DNA of 20,577 nt, from NCBI GenBank assembly GCA_046593925.1, contig JBKJQN010000006.1:1-20577 (forward strand), given 5' to 3'. A program made the translations under genes and the position numbers. Of the stretch, positions 13,708 to 20,577 are shown one piece after another; position 1 is the stretch's first letter; the number at the start of each line of letters is the position of its first letter. Origin of the DNA: JAYVYM01 sp046593925 (GTDB lineage Bacteria; Actinomycetota; Actinomycetes; Mycobacteriales; SCTD01). The notes below the pieces were generated by a model. That model did no database searches and was not told the DNA's origin. It was given only the letters and a program-made list of their open reading frames with translations.

Positions 13708-15119
13708 CGGCCCATTCTGGCAGCCAGCAGCTCGCGGACGGCGTCGGGCCACGCCGCCACGATGCGGCTCGCGCTGGTGACCAGGCCGTCGCAGGACAGC
13801 GCGCCGGCCCGGCCATGCAGGTACGCGGCGGCCGAGGCGGCCTCGAGCACCGGCAGCCCCTGCGCGAGCAGCGCCCCGCAGGCGCCGGCCAGCACGTCGC
13901 CGGACCCGGCGGCCGCGAGCGCCGGGGTGCCGGTGCGGTTGACGCGGACCGGGCCGGCCGGGCCGGCGACCACGGTCGCGGGGCCCTTGAGCAGCACGTG
14001 CACGCCGAGCTCAGCTGCCAGCCGGCGGGCCGCGGCGATCCGGTCGGACCCGACGGGGGCCCCGAACCGCTCGAACTCCCGGTCGTGGGGCGTGAGCAGG
14101 GTCGGGGCCTCGCGGTCGCGCAGCCACTCGGGGTACCGCGCGCAGACGGTGAGCGCATCCGCGTCGACGAGCACCGGCAGGTCGCTGGCCAGGATCGCCT
14201 CAACGGTCAGCGCGGCCACCTCGTCGATGCCGAGCCCCGGGCCGACGACCCAGGCCTGCACCCGGCCGGCCGCGGTGACGTCGGCGCCGCGCGCCTCGGT
14301 GACGACGACCTCGGGCCAGCGCTGGCGTACCTGCTCGGCGGGGTGCGCGGCGCCCACGAAGCGCACCATGCCCGCCCCGGCCGCCAGCGCCGCACCGACC
14401 GCGAGCACCGCGGCCCCGGTATAGACCGGTGATCCGGCTGCGATGCCCAGCACCCCCCGGTCGTACTTGTCGAGCGGGCTCCGCGGCAGCAGCAGGTCTG
14501 CCGGCTCAAGAGCCTCGACCGGCGCCGCCGGTAGATGACCGCCCAGCCCGATATCGACCAGCTCGACCGTGCCGGCGCGCCGCTTTCCCTCACCCACGAG
14601 CAGCCCCGGCTTGTAGGTGCCGAAGGTGATGGTGACGTCGGCCGTGACGGCCTCGCCCTGCACCGCGCCGGTGTCGGCGTCGACACCACTCGGCAGGTCG
14701 ACCGCGAGCACCGGTCCGTGGGCAGCCCGCACCAGTGCGAGGGCGCCCGCACGCAGCGCACCGCGGCCACCGATCCCGACCAGGCCGTCGATGACGAGGT
14801 CGGCCGCGCCGGGTTCCCCGACCCGGCCGCCGGCCGCGAGGAACGCCGCGAGCGCGTGCGGGACCGGCTCGCCCATCAGCGCAGCCGTGACCAGCGCCCC
14901 GCGCCGGGACAGGTGTGCGCCGGCCCACAGGGCGTCGGCGCCGTTGTCGCCGGAACCGACCAGCAGCAGCACCTTCGCGCCGTACGTCCGGCCGAGCACC
15001 CGCGAGCAGGCGTGCGCGAGACCCGTGGACGCGCGGGCCATCAGCGTCCCGGGCGGCACGGTCGCCATCAGGGCCGCCTCGGCCGCCCGCACCTGCGCGA
15101 CGGTGTGCGCCCGGATCAC
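13704..15119 (-). CDS. nnr: Bifunctional NAD(P)HX epimerase / ADP-dependent NAD(P)HX dehydratase
   Basis: The enzyme repairs hydrated NADH/NADPH. The 471-aa protein is the usual fusion of a YjeF-N epimerase (about 1-205) and a ribokinase-like dehydratase (about 215-471). N-terminal motifs: VGSGDNGADAL (54-64), DGLVGIGGRG with D111, and AVDLPSGVDADTG (139-151). C-terminal motifs: GAGMVRFVG, VVGPGLG (291-297), LVDADAL, LLTPHDREFERF, LLKGPATVV, and the nucleotide-binding AAGSGDVLAG (403-412, D408). Family consensus for the first motif is GNNGGDG; the middle glycine is alanine here. GTG at 15119 follows the acpS stop by 7 nt with a GGCGGG-like ribosome site. Confidence 0.95.
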   Translation of the reverse strand: MIRAHTVAQVRAAEAALMATVPPGTLMARASTGLAHACSRVLGRTYGAKVLLLVGSGDNGADALWAGAHLSRRGALVTAALMGEPVPHALAAFLAAGGRVGEPGAADLVIDGLVGIGGRGALRAGALALVRAAHGPVLAVDLPSGVDADTGAVQGEAVTADVTITFGTYKPGLLVGEGKRRAGTVELVDIGLGGHLPAAPVEALEPADLLLPRSPLDKYDRGVLGIAAGSPVYTGAAVLAVGAALAAGAGMVRFVGAAHPAEQVRQRWPEVVVTEARGADVTAAGRVQAWVVGPGLGIDEVAALTVEAILASDLPVLVDADALTVCARYPEWLRDREAPTLLTPHDREFERFGAPVGSDRIAAARRLAAELGVHVLLKGPATVVAGPAGPVRVNRTGTPALAAAGSGDVLAGACGALLAQGLPVLEAASAAAYLHGRAGALSCDGLVTSASRIVAAWPDAVRELLAARMGR

Positions 15120-15126
15120 GCCCGCC

Positions 15127-15480
15127 TCACGACTCGGCCACCACGACGGCCGTCGCGATGCCGCCGTCGTGCGACAGCGACAGGTGCCAGGTGTGGATGC
15201 CCTGCGCCTCGGCCTCCTGCGCGACGCTGCCGTGCAGCGCCAGCTCCGGGCGGCCGCGCGCACCACTCACCACCTCGGCGTCGCGCCAGCGCAGGCCGCC
15301 CGGTGCACCCAGCGCCTTCGCGACCGCCTCCTTGGCTGCGAAGCGCGCCGCCAGCGAGGCGACCGGCCGGTCGCGCTCCCCGTCGGTGAAGAGCCGCTCA
15401 GCCAGCCGAGGCGTGCGGGCGAGCACCCTCGCCAGCCGCGGGATGTCCACGACGTCCACGCCAACCCCGACGATCGTCAC
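15127..15480 (-). CDS. acpS: Holo-[acyl-carrier-protein] synthase AcpS
   Basis: AcpS moves 4'-phosphopantetheine from CoA to the serine of acyl carrier protein. The 117-aa length is typical. Both signatures are visible: GVGVDVVDIPRL with Mg-binding D9, and FAAKEAVAKALG with E51. The C-terminal HLSLSHDGGIATAVVVAE is the family's end motif. GTG at 15480 starts just before the conserved region and 26 nt after the glmS stop. The order glmS-acpS-nnr-alr is standard in actinobacteria. Confidence 0.96.
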   Translation of the reverse strand: MTIVGVGVDVVDIPRLARVLARTPRLAERLFTDGERDRPVASLAARFAAKEAVAKALGAPGGLRWRDAEVVSGARGRPELALHGSVAQEAEAQGIHTWHLSLSHDGGIATAVVVAES

Positions 15481-15506
15481 CGGGGCAGTGTGCCCGGTAC
15501 CGCCGG

Positions 15507-17366
15507 CTACTCGACCGTGACGGACTTCGCCAGGTTGCGCGGCTGGTCGACGTCGAGCCCGCGAGCCCTGGCGACCTCGGCCGAGAACACCTGCAGCGGC
15601 ACGATGGTGAGCAGCGGCGTGAGCAGCGACTTGGTGTCGGGGATCCGGATGAGGTGGTCGGCGTACGGCCGCACGCTGTCGTCGCCGTCGGTTGCGAGGA
15701 CGATGGTGCGGGCCCCGCGGGCCCGGCACTCCTGGATGTTGTTGATCAGCTTGGCCTGCAGGGCGTGCCGCGGCGCGATGACCACGACCGGGGTGCCGTT
15801 CTCGATCAGCGCGATCGGGCCGTGCTTGATCTCACCCGCCGGGAAGCCCTCCGCCGAGATGTACGCCAGCTCCTTGAGCTTCAGCGCGCCCTCGAGCGCC
15901 ATCGGGTAACCGACATGCCGGCCCAGGAACAGCATCCGCTGCTCGCCGGCGAGCTCCCGGGCGAGCGCCCGTACCCCGTCCATCCGCGACAGCAGCTCGC
16001 TGACCAGGTCGGGTATCTGCTGCAGGTCGGCCATGTGTGCACGCACCTCGTCGGGGTCGCGCGTTCCGCGCAGCTGCGCCAGGTACAGCCCCACCAGGTA
16101 CATGGCGGTCATCTGCGTCATGACGGCCTTGGTCGACGCGACGGCGACCTCCGGTCCGCCGCGCGTGTACAGGGCGGCGTCGCTCTCCCGCGAGATCGTC
16201 GAGCCGACCGTGTTGGTCACGGCCAGCACCCACGCCTTCTGCGAGCGGGCGTGCCGGACAGCCTCGAGCGTGTCGGCGGTCTCACCGCTCTGCGAGACCG
16301 CGATGACCAGGGTGTTGCGGCCCAGGACCGGGTCGCGGTAGCGGAACTCGCTCGCCATCTCGACCTGCACCGGCAGCCGGCACCAGCGCTCGATCGCGTA
16401 CTTGCCGATCAGCCCGGAGTGGTAGGCAGACCCGCACGCGACGATGAAGACCTGCTCGATGCCCCGGACGTCCTCGTCGCTCATCGCCAGCTCGTCCAGG
16501 TGCAGCAGGCCCTCGGCGTCGAGCCGGCCGCCGAGGGTGTCCCTTACCGCCCCCGGCTGCTCGTCGATCTCCTTGAGCATGAAGAACTCGTAGCCGCCCT
16601 TCTCGGCGGCATCGGTGTCCCAGTCGACGTGGTAGCTCTCGCCGGGTACGACGGTGCCGGCCAGGTCGGTGACGACGACGCCCCCGCGACGTACCTCCAC
16701 GACCTGGTCCTGCTCGACCGCGCGGGCCTCGCGGGTGTGTGCGATGAAGGCGGTGACGTCGGAGCCGACGAAGTTCTCGCCGTCGCCGAGGCCGATGACC
16801 AGCGGCAGGTTACGGCGGGCGGCGACGACCAGGTCGGGCTGGTCGGCGTGGGCGGCCACCAGCACAAAACTGCCCTGCAGGTCGAGGCAGACGCTGCGCA
16901 GGCTCGCCGCGAGGTCGCCCGCGGTCGGGCCGGCGTTGTAACACTCCTCGAGCAGGTGCGCGACGACCTCGGTGTCGGTGTCGCTGCGCCGCTCGTGCCC
17001 GCGCCGCTCGAGCCCGTCGACCAGCTCCTGGAAGTTCTCGATCGTGCCGTTGTGCACGACCGCGACCGTGCCGGCGCAGTCGACGTGCGGGTGGGCGTTG
17101 GCATCGGTCGGCGGACCGTGCGTCGCCCAGCGGGTGTGCCCGATCGCCAGGGTGCCAGCCAGCGTGGGCGGGCTGCCGGCCAGCTGGGAAAGCCGCTTCT
17201 CCAGGTTGGCCAGCTTGCCCGCCCGGCGCTCGACGTGGAGAGACCCCTCATCGTCGAGCACCGCCACCCCGGCGCTGTCGTAACCGCGGTACTCCAGCCG
17301 GCGCAGCCCCTCGAGCACGACGTCCAGACCGGACTTGCCGCCGACATAGCCCACGATCCCGCACAT
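15507..17366 (-). CDS. glmS: Glutamine--fructose-6-phosphate aminotransferase (isomerizing) GlmS
   Basis: GlmS makes glucosamine-6-phosphate, the entry to UDP-GlcNAc and peptidoglycan. The 619-aa protein starts MCGIVGYVGG, with Cys2 becoming the N-terminal nucleophile of the class-II glutaminase domain. It then shows GYDSAGVAVLDD, GHTRWATHGPPTDANAHPH, and HNGTIENFQEL. Two SIS sugar-isomerase domains follow, with CGSAYHSGLIGKY, SQSGETADTLEA and later EGALKLKELAYISAEGFPAGEIKHGPIAL split over the second domain, and the invariant end PRNLAKSVTVE. ATG at 17366 is fixed by the catalytic cysteine. A TACCGT box ends 7 nt upstream and there is no Shine-Dalgarno, so the message may be leaderless. Confidence 0.98.
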   Translation of the reverse strand: MCGIVGYVGGKSGLDVVLEGLRRLEYRGYDSAGVAVLDDEGSLHVERRAGKLANLEKRLSQLAGSPPTLAGTLAIGHTRWATHGPPTDANAHPHVDCAGTVAVVHNGTIENFQELVDGLERRGHERRSDTDTEVVAHLLEECYNAGPTAGDLAASLRSVCLDLQGSFVLVAAHADQPDLVVAARRNLPLVIGLGDGENFVGSDVTAFIAHTREARAVEQDQVVEVRRGGVVVTDLAGTVVPGESYHVDWDTDAAEKGGYEFFMLKEIDEQPGAVRDTLGGRLDAEGLLHLDELAMSDEDVRGIEQVFIVACGSAYHSGLIGKYAIERWCRLPVQVEMASEFRYRDPVLGRNTLVIAVSQSGETADTLEAVRHARSQKAWVLAVTNTVGSTISRESDAALYTRGGPEVAVASTKAVMTQMTAMYLVGLYLAQLRGTRDPDEVRAHMADLQQIPDLVSELLSRMDGVRALARELAGEQRMLFLGRHVGYPMALEGALKLKELAYISAEGFPAGEIKHGPIALIENGTPVVVIAPRHALQAKLINNIQECRARGARTIVLATDGDDSVRPYADHLIRIPDTKSLLTPLLTIVPLQVFSAEVARARGLDVDQPRNLAKSVTVE

Positions 17367-17373
17367 GACGGCC

Positions 17374-17379
17374 ACGGTA
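17374..17379 (-). promoter_or_regulatory. Candidate -10 box for leaderless glmS transcript
   Basis: On the minus strand TACCGT (TANNNT type) ends exactly 7 nt before the glmS ATG, matching the spacing seen at tsaD and tsaB. A 9-bp palindrome AAGGACCTT (17387-17395) lies just upstream, where a -35 box or operator would sit. This would be the main promoter of the long operon. It is inferred from spacing only. Confidence 0.5.
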
Positions 17380-17539
17380 GCCGCGTAAGGACCTTCGGAC
17401 TGGAGGCTGCCTGGTGACACCGGCAGCCAGCTGACCGACGGTCGTGGCGATTCGAGGGCCAGGGCGCTGCCCGTTGGGAGAAGCAGCGGCGCAGCCGGGG
17501 CGCTTCGGCTTGGCGGTGACCCGGCCACACGTGCGGTGG

Positions 17540-17794
17540 GAGAGCCAGCACCGCATGCTGCTGCACCCGCTGGAGTTCGCCGCCGTACTCAGCACCGCCA
17601 GCCGACTCCTGCAGCGCGTCGTCCGGCAGGCCAGCACCAGCCACGGCGTCAGTCCCCACATCCTGCGCCGCACCTTCGGCAGCGCCGGCCTGGTCCGTGA
17701 CGTGCCTCTCCGCAATAGGCATTACGCGAGGCGCCACACCGACGGTCACGCCCGTGGCGGGGCCCGCACCGGCAGCCCCCGGCCGAAGGACTAG
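17540..17794 (+). pseudogene. Degraded tyrosine recombinase / phage-type integrase C-terminus
   Basis: A plus-strand frame running to TAG at 17792-17794 includes LLQRVVRQASTSHGVSPHILRRTFGSAGL, then VPLRNRHYARRHTD. This resembles the C-terminal catalytic box of tyrosine recombinases (SPHSLRHTF with the His-x-x-Arg pair, then VPLRDVQ..ARHADPRTT). The distal Tyr and the N-terminal domain are not found, and the sequence before about 17540 shows no recombinase features. It reads toward the DinB gene, opposite to glmS. It is most likely a relic of an integrated element beside the operon's upstream end. Without alignment this is a moderate-confidence call. Confidence 0.5.
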
Positions 17795-17833
17795 CAGGCC
17801 GCGCCGCTGCAGGCGCCCAGGGTCGCCCTCGCC

Positions 17834-17918
17834 GTTGGTGCCGGTCGTGCCGCTTAGGCGCCCGTGGTGCCGGTGGTGCCCGCGGTGCCCGCGGTGCCGA
17901 TGGTGCCGATGGTGCCGG
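17834..17918. repeat. 9-bp GGTGCC-type minisatellite
   Basis: Units of nine bases with core GGTGCC recur head to tail (for example GTGGTGCCG, GCGGTGCCC twice, ATGGTGCCG twice), from about 17872 to the DinB stop codon at 17919. A shorter related stretch, 17834-17858, ends in the same CTTAGGCGC/GTTAGGCGC sequence. On the minus strand it lies directly after the DinB stop. Confidence 0.7.
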
Positions 17919-18458
17919 TTAGGCGCTCGTCCAGTCATTGAGGACGAGGTAGCCGTCGACGCGGCTGAGCAGGTCGGAGTCCGGGTCGGGCGGCAGCGCG
18001 TGACCGAGGTTCTGGGTGCGGACCTCGCCGACCCACTGGTCGTGCTGGTAGTCGTGGTTGACCAGGGTGCTCAGCAGGTGGCCCGCGACGATCGTCATCT
18101 GCGTCGGAGCGCCGACCTGGCCGGCGGCGATGCTGGCGATCCGGGTGTGCACCCGCTCCGCGACGGTGTCGCGGAACGCGGTGAGCCGCCCGAGGGTCGG
18201 CAAGGCGCCGCGGAACTGCTCGGGATTGGCGGAGTCCATCAGGCCGTCGAGCTCGGGGTCCGGGCTGGACTCAGCCGCGGTCAGATTGCGGATCATGAAG
18301 TGGGCGACGTGGGCCTGATGGCCCAGGTGCCACCCGATCGCGCTCGAGTACTCGTCCGGGCGCCACATGACCTCGTCCGGCGTGAGGTCCTCCCAGAGCT
18401 GGTCGGTGTATGCCCGGGCCCGGTCGTACTCGCGCAACAGCCCGTCGAGCTCGAACAT
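17919..18458 (-). CDS. DinB superfamily (four-helix bundle) protein
   Basis: This 179-aa soluble protein is of the DinB/YfiT-like metal-binding helical fold. The visible pattern is an N-terminal helix (FELDGLLREYDRARAYTDQLWEDLTPDEVMWRP), the histidine-rich SSAIGWHLGHQAHVAHFM (H44, H47, H50, H53), and a second pair near the end in VNHDYQHDQWVGE (H135, H139), which together could ligate a metal ion. Some relatives are bacillithiol/mycothiol-dependent transferases; the substrate here is unknown. ATG at 18458 is preferred: AGGAG lies just upstream, whereas the upstream ATG at 18470 overlaps that site. The amine-oxidase stop lies 8 nt before this start, so the two genes are probably cotranscribed. 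Confidence 0.85.
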   Translation of the reverse strand: MFELDGLLREYDRARAYTDQLWEDLTPDEVMWRPDEYSSAIGWHLGHQAHVAHFMIRNLTAAESSPDPELDGLMDSANPEQFRGALPTLGRLTAFRDTVAERVHTRIASIAAGQVGAPTQMTIVAGHLLSTLVNHDYQHDQWVGEVRTQNLGHALPPDPDSDLLSRVDGYLVLNDWTSA

Positions 18459-18466
18459 GGCACTCC

Positions 18467-19651
18467 TCATCGTCGAACTGGTTCAGTGCGCATGGGCGTG
18501 CTCACCGTGGCCGTGCTCACCGTGCCGGTGCTCACCGTGGCGGTGGTTGCGATGATGCGCTGGGCGGCTGCGGCGCCGGCGCGAACGGCCCCCTCGATGT
18601 GACCGGGGTAGGCGGGGGCCGTCTCGGTGGACGCCCAGTGCAGTCGACCCAGCACAGGCTCCTGCCACAGCCGGTGGCCGTACGTGCCGGTCGACGCGCC
18701 CGGGGACGGGGCGGCCGGGGTTGTGTACCTCTGACGGCTCCAGTCGACGACACGGACCTGCAGCGGGGTAGCTGCCCGCCGGCCGAACAGGCGGGTCAGC
18801 TGCCCGGTGAAGGCGGCGGCGACCTGCCCGCAGTCCGCACCGGCGAACTGCTCAGCGCCCGCGAAACCGAAGATCGCGGCCGGCCGCGCGTGCGGGCCGC
18901 TGTGGTCGTGCAGCTCACCGAAAGGGCCCACGTGGCTGACCGCCGCGCCCGCCAGGCCCACATCGCGCCAGAACACCCGGTCATACACAGCGACGGCCTT
19001 GACCACCGCGCCCATCCACACCGCCGTGCCTTCGGCAAGCAAGCGCACCCGGGCCGGCAGGTCGGGTGTGAACGTCATGCTGTCGACAGCCAGTGCCGGC
19101 GGTACGGCGAGCACGACATGGCCTGCCGCGACCGGTCCGCTCGCGGCGTGCACCGTCACGCCGCCGTCGTCGACGTGGACCGCCGCCACCGGATCGCCCA
19201 GGCGCAGCGTCCCGGCCGGGAGCTCATCGGCGGCGCGCACAGCCAACGACTGCGCCCCATCACTGAACCGGCCGGCGTCGCGGTCAACCGGATTACCGCA
19301 CAGGCGCCGCGGCCCCAGCGCATCGGGCTCGAACAGTGCGTCGCCGAACAGCGACTGCCCGAACGTCCGCAACCCCAGCTCGGCGACCAACGACTTCACC
19401 TGCGGCTCGTCCGGCCAGAACCAGGCAGCACCCAGGTCAACCGCGCCGTCGCCGTCGCCGCCGTTGCTCTCGCGGACGCTGAGCAGGCGTCCACCGACAC
19501 GGTCGCGGGCCTCAAGCACCACAACGGTGCGCCCCGCCGCCAGCAAGGCGCGCGCTGCGGTAAGACCAGCGATGCCCGCGCCCACCACGACGACGTCACA
19601 GCGACGCGTACCGGCCACGGCTACCGAACCAACCGCCCGCCCTGTCCTCAC
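18467..19651 (-). CDS. FAD-dependent amine oxidase family protein
   Basis: This flavoprotein of about 394 aa is in the monoamine/polyamine oxidase family. The N-terminal Rossmann motif VVVVGAGIAGLTAARAL (20-36) leads to the acidic end of strand 2 and the family signature VVVLEARDRVGGRL. The C-terminal FAD-contact motif reads LGRLHWASTETAPAYPGHIEGAVRAG. It would oxidise an amine with O2 to aldehyde, ammonia and peroxide; the substrate is not predictable. The tail after the last motif is a low-complexity repeat (ATVST/GTVST). Start choice is uncertain: GTG at 19651 gives a GTGA overlap with a small upstream frame, while GTG at 19660 or 19618 is also possible. Confidence 0.88.
   Translation of the reverse strand: MRTGRAVGSVAVAGTRRCDVVVVGAGIAGLTAARALLAAGRTVVVLEARDRVGGRLLSVRESNGGDGDGAVDLGAAWFWPDEPQVKSLVAELGLRTFGQSLFGDALFEPDALGPRRLCGNPVDRDAGRFSDGAQSLAVRAADELPAGTLRLGDPVAAVHVDDGGVTVHAASGPVAAGHVVLAVPPALAVDSMTFTPDLPARVRLLAEGTAVWMGAVVKAVAVYDRVFWRDVGLAGAAVSHVGPFGELHDHSGPHARPAAIFGFAGAEQFAGADCGQVAAAFTGQLTRLFGRRAATPLQVRVVDWSRQRYTTPAAPSPGASTGTYGHRLWQEPVLGRLHWASTETAPAYPGHIEGAVRAGAAAAQRIIATTATVSTGTVSTATVSTPMRTEPVRR
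18498..18542. repeat. 15-bp tandem repeat in the amine-oxidase C-terminal tail
   Basis: Three head-to-tail copies of GTGCTCACCGTGGCC, with one or two changes at the end of each copy (..GTGGCC, ..GTGCCG, ..GTGGCG). In the amine-oxidase frame they encode ATVST, GTVST, ATVST. The unit is a multiple of three, so copy-number change would alter only the tail length. Confidence 0.85.
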
Positions 19652-19878
19652 CACATCCACACCGGCCCGCGCTTCGCCAGCAACGCGACGATGCTCGCGA
19701 CCGCGCGCCGGGTCCGACCGCCACCAGCCATCGCCTCCACCGCCACAAGATATGCGTCACGCTCGGGACGAACGAGCGGGGCGTACAGCGTCGCGATGGC
19801 TCGAGGACTGCTCCTGTCATACGGTCGCCTCCGGTACAGCACGCGTCGCGACGTGCAGGGCCACCGCAGCATCCTCAT
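19648..19878 (-). CDS. Possible small protein or gene remnant upstream of the amine oxidase
   Basis: A 76-codon frame from ATG 19878 to TGA 19648-19650. The second half (AIATLYAPLVRPERDAYLVAVEAMAGGG and on to LLAKRGPVWMW) has G/C-biased third positions and looks protein-like; the first half is rich in Arg and Trp and less convincing. Its TGA overlaps a GTG of the amine-oxidase frame as GTGA, the coupling pattern used elsewhere in this window. I recognise no family. It may be a genuine short gene, the tail of a decayed gene, or chance. Confidence 0.25.
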   Translation of the reverse strand: MRMLRWPCTSRRVLYRRRPYDRSSPRAIATLYAPLVRPERDAYLVAVEAMAGGGRTRRAVASIVALLAKRGPVWMW

Positions 19879-19966
19879 CCGCCGCGAGTCGCTCGGGCCG
19901 GTGAGCGGGTCCGACCGTCGCGGCGTTCGATGACGCCACCCCGACGAGCCTGCGCACGTGCGGTGT

Positions 19967-20401
19967 CTAGTCGAGGCAGAACTCGTTGCCCTCGACGTCC
20001 TTCATCACGAGGCACGATTCGTTCTCCTCATCGGCAGGCAGCAGATGCAGGCGCCGCGCGCCGAGACTTTCCAGTCGAGCCGCTTCAGCCTCAAGCGCCG
20101 AGACTCGCCCACCGCCAGTCAGCCCCACCCCGACGCGTACGTCCAGGTGCAGCCGGTTCTTCACCGTCTTGGCCTCGGGCACGCGCTGGAAGAACAATCG
20201 TGGGCCGACCCCCTCCGGATCCTGGCAAGCCCAGGTCGAGCCCCGGCTCCCGACGGGAAGCGAGGCGTCGAACGCATCCCACGAATCGAACCCCGGCGGT
20301 TTCGGCGGGTCGACGTAGCCGAGCACGGCCTTCCAGAACTCCGCAACGGCTCGTGGATCCGCGCAGTCGAAAGTCACCTGCACCTGCTTCACGCTTGCCA
20401 T
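19967..20401 (-). CDS. VOC / glyoxalase-like domain protein
   Basis: This 144-aa protein has one vicinal-oxygen-chelate unit built of two beta-alpha-beta-beta-beta repeats. It starts MASVKQVQVTFDCADP, followed by the helix AVAEFWKAVLGYV that marks glyoxalase-like proteins. A middle segment RLFFQRVPEAKTVKNRLHLDV carries the second metal-site histidine (HLDV), and the end MKDVEGNEFCLD is the typical final strand with the glutamate. Such proteins range from resistance enzymes to dioxygenase-like enzymes, so no reaction is assigned. ATG at 20401 fits the start of homology; a TATCCT hexamer ends 6 nt upstream, so this may be another leaderless message. Confidence 0.9.
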   Translation of the reverse strand: MASVKQVQVTFDCADPRAVAEFWKAVLGYVDPPKPPGFDSWDAFDASLPVGSRGSTWACQDPEGVGPRLFFQRVPEAKTVKNRLHLDVRVGVGLTGGGRVSALEAEAARLESLGARRLHLLPADEENESCLVMKDVEGNEFCLD

Positions 20402-20407
20402 CGGCGA

Positions 20408-20413
20408 AGGATA
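20408..20413 (-). promoter_or_regulatory. Candidate -10 box before the VOC gene
   Basis: On the minus strand TATCCT ends 6 nt before the ATG at 20401, with no Shine-Dalgarno between. It matches the TANNNT pattern of the other putative leaderless starts here, with spacing one base shorter. No -35 box is evident. Confidence 0.4.
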
Positions 20414-20492
20414 ATGCCCCGCACGCTGCGGCCATCTAGACGCCACGACGTTGCGATGGAGTCACTCGACGTGCAGGTCGTGCGCGCTCCCG

Positions 20493-20577
20493 TCGGCTCG
20501 GCTCGGCTCGGCTCGGCTCGGCTCGGCTCGGCTCGGCTCGGCTCGGCTCGGCTCCGCTCGGCTCGGCTCGGCTCGGC
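20493..20577. repeat. (TCGGC)n pentanucleotide microsatellite, open at the window edge
   Basis: Seventeen contiguous TCGGC units run to the last base; only the 13th (20553-20557, TCCGC) differs. The tract has no stop in any frame. Plus-strand reading from ATG 20456 gives MESLDVQVVRAPVG followed by SARLG repeats. Minus-strand reading gives PSRAE repeats leading to a short tail and TGA at 20462-20464. The unit is not a multiple of three, so slippage would shift the frame of any gene spanning it. Confidence 0.95.

Noticed and set aside
15654..17417. Long plus-strand reading frame opposite glmS
   Set aside because: It is antisense to a full-length GlmS with all catalytic motifs; it has no domain of its own.
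17367..17450. glmS ribozyme or riboswitch upstream of glmS
   Set aside because: The start appears leaderless and no ribozyme core is present; the glmS ribozyme is known from Firmicutes.
20493..20577. CRISPR-like array
   Set aside because: These are contiguous 5-bp units with no spacers; it is a microsatellite.

Overview
This window comes from a very GC-rich actinobacterium. The evidence is the strong G/C bias at third codon positions, the dominance of GTG starts, a textbook CIRCE operator before groES, and the actinobacterial gene order glmS-acpS-nnr-alr-hydrolase-tsaE ... tsaB-rimI-tsaD-groES. A placement below class Actinomycetes is not justified from the sequence alone. Almost every intact gene is on the minus strand, so transcription runs right to left. 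The right edge stops inside a pentanucleotide repeat, as a contig end would.

Right to left: an accessory tip (17.4-20.6 kb) carries a (TCGGC)n microsatellite, a VOC/glyoxalase-like protein, a flavin amine oxidase overlapping a DinB-like protein, a 9-bp minisatellite and a degraded tyrosine-recombinase C-terminus. Then a long housekeeping operon begins with glmS (amino-sugar supply), acpS (ACP activation), nnr (NAD(P)HX repair), alr (D-alanine), a membrane-anchored alpha/beta hydrolase, a family-4 uracil-DNA glycosylase and tsaE (ATPase for t6A37 tRNA modification). It continues with a biotin cassette bioA-bioF-bioD, a FadD-type acyl-CoA ligase and a putative lipoprotein. Junctions are very tight, and many are 4-bp GTGA overlaps.

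Between about 3.1 and 5.0 kb the operon is broken by debris. This holds a frameshifted plus-strand remnant of a large secreted RHS/DNRLRE-type protein, followed directly by the 3' end of an ISAs1-family transposase. Left of this, the rest of the t6A block resumes: tsaB, an uncharacterised 182-aa protein, rimI and tsaD. The first codons of groES lie at the left edge. The CIRCE operator for groES overlaps the tsaD stop codon.

The most interesting points are as follows. Start-adjacent TANNNT boxes at identical 7-nt spacing before tsaD, tsaB and glmS suggest leaderless transcription. The t6A gene block is split by biotin genes and mobile debris. A FadD-type ligase sits behind bioAFD and might feed pimeloyl-CoA. 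TsaE has an N-terminal extension. Several genes or gene borders carry short tandem repeats (21, 15, 9 and 5 bp). I see no CRISPR array, defence system or clearly new multi-gene system here.
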